From Auriscalpium vulgare (lineage: Eukaryota; Basidiomycota; Agaricomycetes; Russulales; Auriscalpiaceae), in NCBI GenBank assembly GCA_019915015.1, contig JAHBBC010000016.1, forward strand, positions 1,178,001 to 1,242,000: a stretch of 64,000 nt of DNA, in the 5' to 3' direction. Position numbers and translations under genes: made by a program. Positions 45,860 to 58,152 of this stretch are shown piece after piece. Position 1 is the first letter of the stretch. The number at the start of each line of letters is the position of its first letter. Under the pieces are notes generated by a model. The model worked only from the letters and a program-made list of their open reading frames with translations. It made no database searches and had not been told where the DNA came from.

Positions 45860-46099
45860 ATGGCATTGTCCCAAGCACTCCTTGTGCCCGCACGCAAACG
45901 CAACTTAACATCGCTCTTCGGCCTCATCTTCTTCGCATCCATCATCACCGTTTCCGCGTCCGAACTGCTCCCATGCCCCGCGCATGTGCATAAAGGACGT
46001 TTCGCCGACGGCAAAGAGACGGGGGCCAAGCGAGACACCGTGACGGTGGTGGAGAAGCGTCCGAGGAGATGGATAGAGGAGAAACGCCCCAACTCATAG
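45860..46099 (+). CDS. Small single-pass membrane protein, unknown function
   Basis: A 79-residue intronless frame from a clean ATG (AGAATGG) to TAG. The basic N-terminus (SQALLVPARKRN) precedes one hydrophobic helix (LFGLIFFASIITVSA), then a short Cys/His-containing segment (ELLPCPAHVHKGRF) and a basic tail. The shape resembles small mitochondrial inner-membrane assembly factors, and the divergent neighbour is a mitochondrial ribosomal protein, but I do not recognise the family. Confidence 0.6.
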   Translation: MALSQALLVPARKRNLTSLFGLIFFASIITVSASELLPCPAHVHKGRFADGKETGAKRDTVTVVEKRPRRWIEEKRPNS

Positions 46100-46525
46100 C
46101 TGTGTCAACCAATGAATTGCATGGACACTCGTCAACCTGCTGGTGTCCTCGAGGACCTTGCTCGCCCAACCCAGGCAGCAGCATGGACAGACGCAGCGCA
46201 GCGCCATCAGCAGAAGGCTGCCTACGACTCCGAGTCGGCCCGCGCAGGCAAGCGCGCGTGAGGCCTTGTGACGAAGCCCTACGTACTGTACTCAGAACAA
46301 GCAGCTTCTTTCATGAATACGGCCTCGTAGGGGGTGGGCTGCTGTACGTTGAACGTTGTGGATGAGCTCTCTGGCCATAAAAGCGGCAGAGACATAAGCA
46401 CCCGTGTGAAAAGCAATCCTCCGTCGCGCGGAACTCCACAGCCGCACACAGCACCGGTTTCTACCTGCCACCTGTGCCGCCACGGCCTTATAAGCTGCCA
46501 GTCCTGGTGTAGCGCGACCGCCACC

Positions 46526-48996
46526 ATGGACGACTTCCCCATCGTCTACATCATCGAGAATGCTCAACAGTTCTGGTCCGGTGCGTCCCAAAAATAAAGC
46601 CTCTCGGCATGCCGCATCGATTGCTCACTCCCGTTCCTCGCGCTCACCTACCGCAGAGCTGGAAGACATTCTCCACATACCCCCTAATGCTTCCCTGAGC
46701 AGTCTCGACGCCACGGTCAAGCGCTTTGTCACATTTGCCGCGTCCTATCATGGTCAGTCGCACACATGTGTGCACCATCGCCACGCTTACACGCGTCCCA
46801 CCGCGCACGCGCAGAGACCTTTTTGCAAAGCCCACTGCAGATAGAGCACGCATGTGACCTCGTCCTCGACTCCGAGCTCTTCGCTTTCCACTCCGAACGC
46901 ATGTGCGAAATTCTGGGGGACGAGGCGCTTACAGTCCGTCCAGGCACATCTACCCCCCATGTCGCGTGCTGACTGTTGCGTTTCAGACGACCGATCCTCA
47001 CACCCTGCTCATCCTGTACAATGTGCTGCTGCTTCACGGTCGCCGTAATCACCCCTTCCTCCGCTCGTCCAAACGATGGCAGCCCCTCATTCCCCTATTG
47101 ATGGACCATGTCCTAGTCGCCATGGATCCCGACGTTGAGGACACCTATGCCGGCTCTTCCTCTGGGCCCAGTACAGGCTGGAAAGGCGTCCCCATCCCTA
47201 TTGAGGCTAAGCTGCGGTCGCTGGCGGTGCGCTTACTCTATGAGGTCTGCCGGGCATCCAAAATGTCCATCGCCGATCTGAGTACGCCCCATCACCTACC
47301 TCGTGCCAACGCTGTGCTAACGACGTTGCTCTCAGAGGTCTTCACTGACAAGTTCATAGATCAACTATTCGAGCTCGTCGAGCATACTCGGAATATGCAT
47401 GATGAGTCCTTCAATTACTCTGTTATCAAATTGCTGGTGAGCCACTCAATACCCCGCTAAATGCACGCTCACGGTATATACAGGTGGCGCTGAACGAGCA
47501 ATTTATGGTCGCATCCCTCAAATCAGGCCACCACCAATCTTCGGGCCATCCGCACGGACACCATGGACACCATGGGCCACACGGTCAGCACACAGATCCG
47601 GAAGAACACAATCGCGTGTTGTCTGTTTTGAAGAGACGCGCAGGGTCAAGCCAGACCTTCGGCGAGAACATGATCTTTATGTTGAACCGTGCAGGTGTGT
47701 TCGAGCCTTATGCCAGACATTCGCAATTAGCTTAACTTTGCCTAGGTCGAAGTCCGGAGGATCTCGTAATGCAGTTGCTCGTTCTCAAGATCCTCTACAT
47801 CTTGTTCACGACGAAAGATATGTGCGAGTACTTCTACACAAACGATCTATGTGTGCTAGTGGATGTGTTCTTGCGCGAGATTGTCGATTTGGACGAGGAG
47901 TCGGAATCGGTCTGTGCCTCCTTTTTTCATATCCATTCCCCACTGACTCAGACTGCCCACTCAGCTTCGGCACACCTATCTGCGCGTGCTGCATCCCTTG
48001 CTCACGAAGACCCAGCTTCGAAATTACCCATATAAGCGGCCCCAGATTCTCCGTGCATTAGAACAGCTAGTCGAGCATGCCGCGATCCGCGACCTTGATG
48101 CCACAACTCAACGCCTCGTCGAGCGTTGCCTCGGCGGCGAATGGTGCGTGCACCTGCGCGACAAGGCGAAACCGTCTTCCGGCGTTACTGCAGAGGGCCG
48201 AATCGAGCGCGCCGCAAGTCCAAATATTGCGCACGAGAACATTCCCACGACGTTAACTAGCGCTGCGGGGGTCATGGTCAACCGTGCGGTACTCAACCGG
48301 CAGCGTTCGCTCAAGGGCTCTCGCAGCGCAGAGAACCTGCGCGGCGGCACCGGGCCGCAGAAGCCGCCCGCGCGCGGCATCGAGCAGCTCCGCCACCCGA
48401 CGAACGAGAGCACATCCAGCCTCCCTGGGGTGGCCGTCGCGACGGCAAACACCTCGCGCGTGGCGACCATCAAACGCCAGGAACGCGACCGCGCGAGCTC
48501 GCACCCGCCCAATGTCAACACCAGTGCTAGCCAGAACCTCCCACCGCATGCCCATCCTGCCCTGTCACCCGTGCGCGCAAACTCGCTGGGCACATCGATG
48601 GACGGCCTGGTCACTGGCCACGGCCACACAGCTGCATTCGCCAGCGTCCCATTCGTTGCGCCCGAAACACCCGTCCTGCCACCCGCGTCTCCGCCTGCCG
48701 CCCCTGCGCCACTCTCTCCGGCCTCCGTCATGTCCTTCGACTCGCGGCTGTCAGCCTCTTCGTCCGTGCCCGACAGCCCTCGGCTCGGCCCCGGCGGGGT
48801 GACCCGGAAGAAGGTGCCGCCGCCGGTGCCCGCGCGCTCACGCCGCTCGCCGCCGGCACCGCCGCAAAAGAGGCGCAAGCCGCCCGCGGTGCCAGTGCAC
48901 GTTGGGAGGACGAACAGTGGCGCGAGCATCACAGCCATCGCGTCGTCGGCCTCCGCGCCGACAATAGGCTCAATGGGTCAGGTTGCGAAAATCTGA
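46526..48996 (+). CDS. Ldb17/SPIN90-like protein (DUF2013), Arp2/3 and endocytosis regulator
   Basis: Starts MDDFPIVYIIENAQQFWSE in an ideal CCACCATGG context. Short exons join into a leucine-rich helical domain: DPHTLLILYNVLLLHGRRN, AKLRSLAVRLLYEVCR, FTDKFIDQLFELVEHTR, NYSVIKLLVALNEQFMV, FGENMIFMLNRAG, LLVLKILYILFTTKDM and FYTNDLCVLVDVFLREI, ending LRHTYLRVLHPLL. This is the SPIN90/Ldb17 domain that activates Arp2/3 to nucleate unbranched actin at endocytic sites. A His-rich insert (HPHGHHGHHGPHGQH) interrupts it at about 47540-47600. The C-terminal 300 residues are disordered and end with Pro-rich KKVPPPVPAR and PPAPPQKRRKPPAVP, likely SH3 ligands. Confidence 0.87.
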
Positions 48997-49513
48997 GTCT
49001 CGTCCTCTTTCTTCAGGCTTTCGATTGTTTATCCGTTGACAGTCTAGCTGTATCCATACTTTTGTACTTCTCTGGCGATTCTCATCATTTAGTCCTATAG
49101 GCTCGTCATCGGAGGTTTTTTTCATATTATTTCCCCTTCTCTCAGTATGCCAATGACCGTCTTTCATCTTTTGCTCAAGCTTCGGTTTTGCTTACACACA
49201 AGTCACACTCAGCACATAGCTTTCGACCGGTAGATGTCGTTGTACATAATACACTCTTGTATTCATGCCTCGAGGTTCGTACCATTCTAATCTCGATCAA
49301 TGGGGGCTTTGCCTTAACAGGATAGTACAAGGACTCTTATCATCGTGAAAGGGAGGACAAAGAGTGTGGGTGCCATCCACAAACCTCGCAGCCGCGTAAC
49401 CGCGTCGCGAAGGATCAAGGAAGAGGTCGCCTGCTTTATAAAGTGCAGCACAAATATTGCCAACCGCACTTTCTCTCTCCTTGCCCAATTTTGCTTCATC
49501 CAGGACTTCAGAT
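48997..49513. other. Intergenic region
   Basis: About 520 bp, AT-richer than its flanks. It holds the 3' UTR of the Ldb17-like gene and the promoter of the next gene. No other feature seen. Confidence 0.45.
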
Positions 49514-51732
49514 ATGCGCGTCAAAAAACAGAAACTACAGTCGATCCTCTGGCCCGGCCCACCGCCCCCAGTTGAAGAGTGCACGGCCCTTGACGCGCCG
49601 GAGCGCAGGTGTAATTTGCCTCCGAACGAAGGCCGGCCGTGGTGTCCCCGGCACGACGAGGCATGTCTGCCACATCATGTGTATGTTGACTTTTCTTCCT
49701 TGCTAAAAAAGTGACACAGGAACGCGTCAAATTGTATGCAAATTATAAGGCGTATCACACGAAGCTGGACACCTTCCCGGAGGACTCAGTATGCCAGGAT
49801 GTCGCGACAATTCGCGAATGCAACTCGCCGGATACGATTAAAGCGTGGATTAAGGCACTGACGACCAAGTGCAATCTCGTCACCAGGTGCGTTACTCAAT
49901 TGACGCGTGCATTGAGTGACTGACCCAACATTTGCTTCGATGCTCAGATGTATCGATGCCCGGGCGTACTTCACAGAGCGTTTCTTTGGGTGGGTTGTCC
50001 TCCAAATGGTCCACTGCATATTTGCTGATTATTCCGCGCCATAGGAGCGACATGGTGGGTTCTTCTCACTCATCAATGACCGCCCCTCACTGGAGATGCT
50101 AAGTAAGCGTTGTAACCAGGACTTTGGTCATAAAACATATTGGGAACGTTTGAAGATGCAGCGCGCTGAAATCCAAGGTCTCCTGGTGGAGGCAGAAGAA
50201 AAGGGCTATGACCTATTCCTCCGCAAGCAGAATACGTTCTGGGTGCTGGAGCAGCAAGAAACCGGAGCCACCGACGATCGCTGCGGAGGTCGTCCGGAGT
50301 CCGACGACGAGAAGTCAGCGAGTCCTTCCACAAGTCCACACATCGGCGTGAGCGCGCCCACTCGTTCCCTAAGCCCAGTCGAACCTGTCGAGGTTGAAGA
50401 CCCTCTCGACGTTGCGATTCGCGTCAAATGTTTTCAATGCAGGGAGATCATCCGCGTGCGCCTGGCATCATATGCCACCGTACCACAGTCCAAATTCTAC
50501 CAAGAGCGCTTCAACTTCATCTTTGCATGCGTTCGCCGAGCGATCTACACCGATGCGTCGCTGACGCTCCTCGCGTCGAACTACAAGAGCGTCAAGGCAC
50601 TACTGAAGGACCCATCCTTGGAACTCCCCATCATCGAGAAGCTACGACACGCGGTTTGGAATTTCCCAGTCGACCTCATGCGTGCAGCAGTGGATGATGC
50701 TATTCGCCCTTCCTGTGTCGGGAACCAGGAGCACGTTGTGCTATTGGGCGGCAAGGTCTTCAAGGAGGCGAGTGGCGTTAAATGGCCCTTGCATGCGTGG
50801 GGACATCTCGTAGCCGTGTGTCATTGTTACGGGTGCATACGCAACAGTTGTACTACGGTCAGTTGTCAGATCCCTTTATTTCTTACCACCCTGACATTTT
50901 GCGCCAGCTCGAGGAGATAGTGGAATTTACGAAGTACGTAGAGCTCACCGAAGCGTCGCTCAAGCAGACCCGAAGTCGCTACCAGTGGCCCGATGTGCCG
51001 GGCATGCGCTGGCTCGTGCTCTGCGGCTTCATACCGAACGACCTCCGAGACATTGTCCCGCGCAGCGTGATCACCAAGATCAATTGTTCATACCTAGGCA
51101 AACACGCTCACTGGAAGGAGACGCGCACGAACCAAGTGCTGTGCGCAGGGCTTCCGCTCGGCGACCCCAAGACTCAGGCATTCGTCGATGCGTGCCTACG
51201 ACATCCAGACTTCCTCGTCCTCGCGCGGCGCGGCAAGGATGGTCCCATCGTCCGCTCGCACCCGTTCATCGTCGCGTCATTCACGCGCTGGGCGGACACG
51301 CGCGCGGCTCTGAAACGCGCACAGTGGGATGGGCCGGAGACCGTGTTTTGGAGCGACAGCGTCCTGGAAGAGGCGATGCCGCGGCTCGGCCCAAACCGAC
51401 ACATTGAGGACTGCTTCCAAATCGCGATCGTCGACAACGGCGAGGGCCAGCTGAAGGACTTAGTGGACAAGCTGGTCAGTATCTGGATGCAGCTGTGGGA
51501 CGTGAAGAGCGAGTTCGGCCTCGCCAACACGATCGTGAAGTCGTACATAGATGTCGGGGAGCTGGAGATCAGGAAGGGGTACAGGGACGGCGATGAGATT
51601 GGCCCGTGGCTACCGCACGTCGAGCGCGACTTGTTGAAGTCGTTCCAGCGCCTGTGGGACACCACCCCGCAATGGGTGCTGCTGAAAGACTCGTCGCAGA
51701 GCGGAAGAAGACGCAAACCTGAAGCAAGCTAG
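49514..51732 (+). CDS. Agaricomycete-restricted protein with N-terminal Cys/His motif, unknown function
   Basis: Starts MRVKKQKLQSILWPG at 49514 and ends EAS-stop at 51732. Near the N-terminus the spacing C-x8-C-x11-C-x2-H (ECTALDAPERRC ... WCPRHDE) looks like a small zinc-binding site. Then KLYANYKAYHTKLDTFPED, RCIDARAYFTERFFG, FGHKTYWERLKMQR, a charged linker, HAWGHLVAVCHCYGCIRNSC and EEIVEFTKYVELTEASLK, joined over an intron at about 50857-50909. The C-terminal half is well-formed globular sequence (FIVASFTRWADTRAAL, LWDVKSEFGLANTIVKSY). I recall similar proteins only from agaricomycetes and know no function. No membrane segment or signal peptide. Confidence 0.75.
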
Positions 51733-52870
51733 GAGTTGAGTTGACTCGGTCAGGGCGCCACAATCTTCGAGGAGGGACAGCCTGAATAGTAAGTAAGGAC
51801 ATGAACCGTTGTAAATGTAGCGTAGATCATCAACGCTCCCAAAGTCACTGCAACGACATTTTGAATGGCAGATACATATCTGCGGGGTTGCCCACTCGTT
51901 GCCGGACGCCGCGGAGAAGATCACGACGGCGTCATATATCTTTGGCTCTGCCGCCTTGACAAATGACAGTGATTCTATCATTTGGCGACGATGGGCTCTT
52001 CGCAGGTGGCTTCGCGATGGTCAAAAACGGAGGATGTGATGTCTTGGGGTCGCAGCACGGTCGGCCGATCGGCAATGGCTGCCAGTAAGGAATGTAGAGC
52101 ATTAGTCTCCAGCTAGAACGACTGTCTTCCGCGCAAGGTCGGCAACGGAGACTATTGACCAGCTTGGCACAGAGTTCTGTAGAGCATGCCATCTATGATA
52201 CCTGATTTCATCAGGATTGCTATCACGCTTCTATGAATGCACGCCTGGAGCTCCAAATTCTCATGATGCATGGACGTACACTGTACAGAGGAGTGTTGGC
52301 AAGTCAAGCAACGCGCGTGCGTGAAACCGATGGCCCATGGATACGCCAGGCTGGCCGCAACTCAAGCAGTGACAGTGCGGCGTAGCCTATTTTCGGGCTG
52401 CACCGTTGCCTTTATGCATAGTGTCGTTATCAAGGTTCCTGAGATGGGGTATATGACCCATCATGACAATGCATGCATTGGCCCGGCCAGACGTTTGTAG
52501 CAGGAGAGGCGCATCACGGATGTGATGGAGGTTCAGACCGTCGGGTTTGCCCCCGCCGCTGTCGAGTTGTGGGACGCCGGCTGTGGGGAGGACGATGAGG
52601 ACACATCAGACGGGCCGCGAGCAAGGCCTAGAAAGTGGCCAGAGCATGTCGTGAGGGCCAAGTGGCATGGCAACGCGCTAACGGAGGCCGACGGTCGCGC
52701 GCGCCGTGTCACAAAAACCTATTGCGATCAATCAGGCGGCTACACAGCTCTGTCCCTCGCCTTTTCTTTCGTTCCATTCCCTTCCCTCACTTCACCCAAG
52801 GCCGGTCCTTTCCCTGCCAGCACACCCCATAGACATACGCAGGACGTCGACCCCTCCTTAGACAACACTA
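51733..52870. other. Intergenic region upstream of NoxA
   Basis: About 1.1 kb without convincing coding potential. A pyrimidine-rich tract at about 52757-52797 lies 75-115 bp before the NoxA ATG, as is common at strongly expressed basidiomycete promoters. Confidence 0.45.
52757..52797 (+). promoter_or_regulatory. Pyrimidine-rich core-promoter tract of NoxA
   Basis: The tract is almost all C and T and includes CCTTTTCTTTCG. CT-rich stretches just before the start site are typical of filamentous-fungal promoters. Function is inferred from position. Confidence 0.4.
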
Positions 52871-54946
52871 ATGGCATCCCGCACCGACGGCCTCGACTTC
52901 TCCGACCGTGGTCCCGCACTCGACGCCTACCCAGACGTCAATGGCGTCCAACCCAGCCATCTTCAGCGCAACAAGACCGAGCGCCGCCGCCTCCAGGGTC
53001 TCCAGCGCTCGAACACCTCGAGCTCGAAGGCCCCGGTCGTGTTCAAGCCCACCACCATGCGGGAGAAGTGGAACAAGTGGATGATCAACGAGGGCGGCCG
53101 GAGGATCTTCTTCTTCGTCTGGATCTTCCTCCATCTCATCGTCTATGCATTCGGCTTCCTCCACTACGGGCTCAAGGACAACTTGACGGGAGCTCGCGCC
53201 CTCTTCGGGATCACTTTCAGTGCGTTGTAGTCGACAACCCTACGTTCTACTCTGACTGTCTTTGCAGCGATCGCACGCACGGCTGCCCTTGTCCTCCATG
53301 TCGACGTTATCTTCATCCTGCTGCCCGTGTGCCGCAACTTCATCTCCATGTTGCGTCGCACTCCGCTTAACTCGGTCATCCCCTTCGACAAGAACATCAC
53401 GTTCCACAAGGCCACCGCTTGGTCCATCGTCTTTGGCTCCGCCGTGCACATCATTGCCCACATGTTTAACTTTGCTAAGCTTGCCTTCGCCGACACCAGC
53501 GCGACGACAGGCGGCCAGCGCTTCGTCGCCTTCCTGAGTGCGAATTTCGCCACTGGCCCCGGCGTGACAGGCTGGATCATGACCGTTGCTCTTGGTATCA
53601 TGGTGTGGTACGCCATCGAGAAACGCCGCCGCGCGAACTTCGAGGCCTTCTGGTACACCCACCACTTGTTCATCGTCTTCTTCATCAACTGGCAGCTCCA
53701 CGGCATGTTCTGCATGATCAAGCCCGACCGTCCCCCATACTGCTCGTGGAACACCATTGGAGTATTTTGGGTGCGTGCGATAGTGATTCGGTCAAGCTGT
53801 GCGCGTCGCTGACTTCGTATACCTGCACAGCGTTACTGGCTCGTCGGTGGTATTATCTGGATCTCCGAGCGTGTCCTCCGCGAAGTCCGGTCGCGGCACC
53901 GCACGTACATCTCCAAGGTTATCCAACACCCTTCCAAGGTCATGGAGATTCAGATCAAGAAGGAGAAGACAACCACGCGAGCTGGCCAGTACATCTTCCT
54001 CTCGTGCCCCGAGGTGTCCTACTTCCAGTGGCATCCCTTCACCCTGACGAGTGCCCCCGAGGAGGACTACATCTCCGTGCACATCCGTGTCGTCGGCGAC
54101 TTCACCGGCGCACTCGCCAAGGCGCTCGGTTGCGACTTTGAGTCCAGGGGCGAGAAGGGTGAGAAGGGCGATGCCGGCGGCAAGGTCGTCCCGCCTCCGA
54201 TCAACCGTGTCTTGCCCCGTGTCATGGTCGACGGGCCATTCGGTAGTGCGTCGGAGGATTTCTTGAATTATGAGACCATCCTCCTTGTTGGCGCTGGTAT
54301 CGGTGTCACTCCTTTTGCCTCGTGGGTGTCCGAGATCTTGATGCCACCACGCCACCTGCTGACCATCTTCGAATAGTATCCTGAAGTCTATCTGGTATCG
54401 CATGAACAACTTCAACAGCTCCAAGCCCACGCGCCTGTCCAAGGTCTACTTCACCTGGGTTATTCGCGACTTCGGCACTGCCGAGTGGTTCCACTCCCTC
54501 CTGCACGCGATCGAGGAGCAGGACACGCAGAACCGCATCGAGATCAACATCTACCTCACCGCGAAGATCAAGGAGGACGACATGAACAACATCATTGTGC
54601 AGGATGTTGGCGCGGAGAAGGATGCAATAACGTCGCTCCGCGCCCCTACGCATTTCGGCCGCCCGAACTGGGACCGTGTGTTCAGCTCGATCGCGGAGAA
54701 GCACCCTGAGACCGACGTTGGTGTGGTATGTTCCAGGGTCATATATTCCTTGGCGACGGTTGCTGACGTCTGCTCCCAATCTTCTCAGTTCTTCTGCGGA
54801 CCGGCCGTCCTCTCTCGCACTCTGCACCAGATGAGCAACAAGTACTCCACGCCGAACAGCACGCGGTTCTTCTTCGGCAAGGGTACGTCTCTCCTATTAG
54901 CCCTGCGTTATGCCCTTGCTAACATCACCTATCAGAGAACTTCTAA
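52871..54946 (+). CDS. noxA: NADPH oxidase NoxA (gp91phox family)
   Basis: Six exons give about 598 residues. Six membrane helices include IFFFVWIFLHLIVYAFGF and VTGWIMTVALGIMVWY, with haem-ligand His pairs in the segments HIIAHMFNF and FWYTHHLFIVFFINWQLHG. The FAD site is WHPFTLTS. The NADPH site includes LLVGAGIGVTPFAS and FFCGPAVLS, and the C-terminus is the usual FGKENF, the last exon being 11 nt. NoxA passes electrons from cytosolic NADPH across the membrane to O2, making superoxide used in hyphal differentiation and fruiting. It has no EF-hand, so it is not NoxC, and lacks the longer N-terminus of NoxB. It needs NoxR and Rac as partners. An insertion GEKGEKGDAGGK is basidiomycete-like. 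Confidence 0.94.
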
Positions 54947-55331
54947 GCGCCTCGTTCTCATTGGCTGTGGCGTGTTTGCAATTGGGTTGGCCTCTGATGT
55001 CGGGATTCCTGCTGTATGTTGGTTGTTGCACGGGTCGATGCTGCCCCTTTGCGCGTGTATTCTATTCATATATTCAATTCCCACCCGGGTCCTTGACGGA
55101 CCTGCGAGATGGACAGTGCTGCTACCATCCATGTGGGAGTTGTGGAAAGGTGCTAGGAAGTCATCAGATGTCAACATCGCTGGTGCATGTACTGTAGCTT
55201 ACGGTTGAGTCTAATCAGTACATAGATGCGTCACGTGGTTCAAGCTGAACTCCTTTGATTTTGATCAGAGCTCCGTCGCCGTTGACTGCCACACCATCGG
55301 CCATCCTTTGATCCCACCTTTCAGCGCCAGC
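54947..55331. other. Intergenic region
   Basis: About 385 bp between NoxA and the BTB gene, both on plus. It holds the NoxA 3' UTR and the BTB promoter. Nothing further seen. Confidence 0.45.
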
Positions 55332-56410
55332 ATGTCAGAACCCTCTGATGCCCCCCAAACCAACGACACAGTCACTCCCGACTCGGAGACAGACCCCGTT
55401 CCGCATCTGTCGTACAAGGACCTTTGGTTTGAAGACGGGAGCATCATCTTGCAGTCGCCTACCGCTTCCTTTCGAGTGCACAGAAGCATCCTGTCTTTCC
55501 ACTCGCAGGTTTTTCGGGACATGTTCGTGGTATCGACGCCGGTCGAAGATGCCATGATGGATGGCGTGCCCGTCGTGCATGTTCAAGACGAGGCGGAGGC
55601 CTTGTTTCAATTGTTGAAGGCATTGTATTTCCCTAGGTGGGTCGCACACAGAACACATGTATTGATCATGAAATGAGAATATATTTCAGACATATTCGGA
55701 AAGGAACTGCCATGAAGATGTCGTTGGTTGTTTTGCTCATCGAGATGGCGACGAAGTACATGGTCGACTTCCTCCGAGACAAGCTTGTCACGCATCTGCG
55801 CCTCCTGTTCCCGTCGACTTTGGAGGATTATCTTAGAACCTGGGCCCAGCCTCCATTATTGAGTATGCACAAAACAGATGGGCTCTACGCAGTGGAGGTT
55901 GCCATCAAATTTGGGATTCCCGAAATCTTGCCAACGGCCTTCTACGAATGTGCCAGGCTCGAAAACACACTAGAAGACCTCCTGTATGGCGCACGAGATG
56001 AAGATGATGCTCTCGTCCAACTCTCTCCTGCGAATCTGAAGACGCTCCTCCTCGGCCAGCACCGACTTCATGGAGTCAAGCGCCGATCAAGTCGCAAGTT
56101 TTTACGGGAATACTTGGCAGGGGAAGCAGGCACGCATTGTCACCAAGAATTCGGGAAGCTCTTTGTACGCCTCCTCACCGATGAAGATTCGAACGGAGTT
56201 TCTTTCGAGGACGATGTCGACTTGATCGTGCCAAAGGATTGCAATGTTCACTACAACCTAATATCAACGCTCGGTATCTGTGACACATGCGCAGATGAGT
56301 TCTGGCAGGCGGACAAAGCGTCCTGGAGGACTGTTTGGGAGGAGATTCCGAAGTGCTTCGGATTGGAATGGCCCGCTGGTCCCGGGCAAGCCGTGCCAGT
56401 GAGCAATTGA
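55332..56410 (+). CDS. BTB/POZ domain protein
   Basis: Starts MSEPSDAPQTNDTVTPD at 55332 (340 codons over two exons; intron at about 55636-55690) and ends PVSN. The BTB fold is visible at about residues 35-110: LWFEDGSIILQSPTASFRVH, RSILSFHSQVFRDMF and VHVQDEAEALFQLLKAL. A helical C-terminal part (YAVEVAIKFGIPEILPTAFY) follows. It is one of the lineage-expanded agaricomycete BTB proteins, which have no assigned partners; cullin-3 adaptor activity is known for some BTB proteins but is not shown here. A CxxC at IC-DTC near the C-terminus is notable but unassigned. Confidence 0.85.
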
Positions 56411-57643
56411 ACGCAGTGGGAATAGGCGGGTGTTTGACCATGAACATCCTCTCCGCATACGCTTATTTATTTCCGTAGAGCTCTCAGCGTGGCTTTGGAC
56501 GCTCGCTTCGGGATAGTATCTGCACAAAGTTTTGGCCTCTTTTTATAACGACTGTAACGGCCGCCTTGACGCGTTATGTCACGCGTTGCGTCACTTCCGA
56601 TGCCGCCTACTATGAGAGAGAAGGCTTCATGAATGTCACGGGTCAGAACGAATCATAGCGCACGTGAGCACCGTCACTTCTTCCGTACTACTACCAAAGG
56701 CAGCAGGCCCAGATAGCATAGCTTAGCTGACGCGACACAACAGCTATCGGAATGGCCAGTGTTGAAGTTGCCTCACTTGGACCTTGATACTGCTCGTCAG
56801 AAGTTCTGCATGCTGAAGAAAACGGAGACGCTTGCCGTCGCAGAGAATCACAATCAGCATGTGTGATGGTCCAACTCGCGCATTCTGGCGGAGCATCTGC
56901 GCCATGATCGATTTCATGTCTCCTTGTGACTTGCTAGAACAGGGACAAGCCTGAGCCGTCTCTTCCACCTGACATTGTAGCAGGCTCTGTGGCATGTCAT
57001 ACTGTCCGGTTTTGTGATTCATCACAAGACATCTGTCTATCGTCGTCTCCGGACCAAGCACCTCCAACGCCGTACGATGCACTGCTAGCTTCGCTTCTCT
57101 CTGCATGTGCGACACGCAGTACACCGAATGCGATGTTTCTGGTTGACGACTGCTTTGTCCGACCCCCGCTGTTGGCGCGCGAAGTGCCAAATCCCATTCA
57201 TCAGTATAGAGGATCATGTCCGCGAGACCCCATTGCCAATTCATTTCCTACAGGTGAGGGCATCCTTAGCCTCTGGGTGACATCTTCTTTCATTGCGAGT
57301 GGTGGAATTGGTCTCAACGGCGAGGAAGGTCGTAACTCGGTATGTACACTCGGCCCCATGTACAACGGACCATTGAGAGTGCCGTGCGCATGCGACGTAT
57401 CTATTCCAAATCCGTTGGCGGCTGATAGCCCCAGGCGAGCTAAGGATGTACGGCAAGCCGATTAGACAGGTAAGTTGACTCTTGACTAATATGCGATCTA
57501 GGAAGCGACGATCCGACCTCTGCTGCAAGTTGCGCCTGGCGCTATTAACTCACTGATGAACAGGTACCTTGCCGTCAGTCGAAAGCAGTTCATCTCCTTG
57601 CTTGCAGATAGGTATCTCATCTCCACCTAGACTTAACCGCTTC
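56411..57643. other. Intergenic region with one unassigned minus-strand frame
   Basis: About 1.2 kb. The only sizeable open frame is on minus (57244-56744, 166 codons, starts MNWQWGLADMILY), with fairly protein-like composition but no domain, intron logic or neighbour support that I can recognise. It may be a remnant. Confidence 0.3.
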
Positions 57644-58081
57644 AATGGCGCATACCGGGCTACACCGGCCAACAAACGATATGCTCCTCGAGGCTCGAGA
57701 CGCGATGGTCACGACACCCGAAAATAACGCATCGCCCATGGATTCCGAGGAGGTATGTCACCGCGCGCTGTGCGCTGAGGCCTGAAGTCCTACTGATCAG
57801 ATACTGATTAGAGAAAGTCCGATTGAGAGTTCACCGTTCACCGGCACCCGTTCGCGTATACGTAGCTAGTCTGCGGCTCCGGGCCAAGACTCCTCGGAGA
57901 ACAGGTTTAATCGACTTGAGACGAGGGCGCAGCGGGAGTGCCATTGAATATTCTCGAAGAACTGATTACAGGTACCTCGGCCAGGAGCCCGCTTTCCGAT
58001 CAGGATCTTCTTCGTTGCTTGCGGATGGTCCGCCAAAGGCCTGCGCTCCGTGGACTTAAGGCAGATAGCCCATTGGTGTAA
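57644..58081 (+). pseudogene. Damaged small gene, unknown family
   Basis: Starts MAHTGLHRPTNDMLLEARDAM at 57644 (given only in part here), with a donor GTATGT after PMDSEE and a continuation IRESPIESSPFTGTRSRI. The frame carries a stop at 57867-57869, then resumes as SENRFNRLETRAQREC, shifts one base at the CC at 57941-57942, and runs NILEELITGTSARSPLSDQD to TAA at 58079. The protein-like composition of all pieces suggests a real gene, now broken or misread. No function is recognised. Confidence 0.4.
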
Positions 58082-58152
58082 GGGGTGCATCGTTCCCTGG
58101 AGGTTCTGATATATGATACGCGCCAGGATGCAGATGTATTTGCACGGCGCGT

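Noticed and set aside
48108..48938. 276-codon minus-strand frame opposite the Ldb17-like gene
   Set aside because: Shadow of the Pro/Ser-rich tail in GC-rich DNA; the plus strand has a clear gene.
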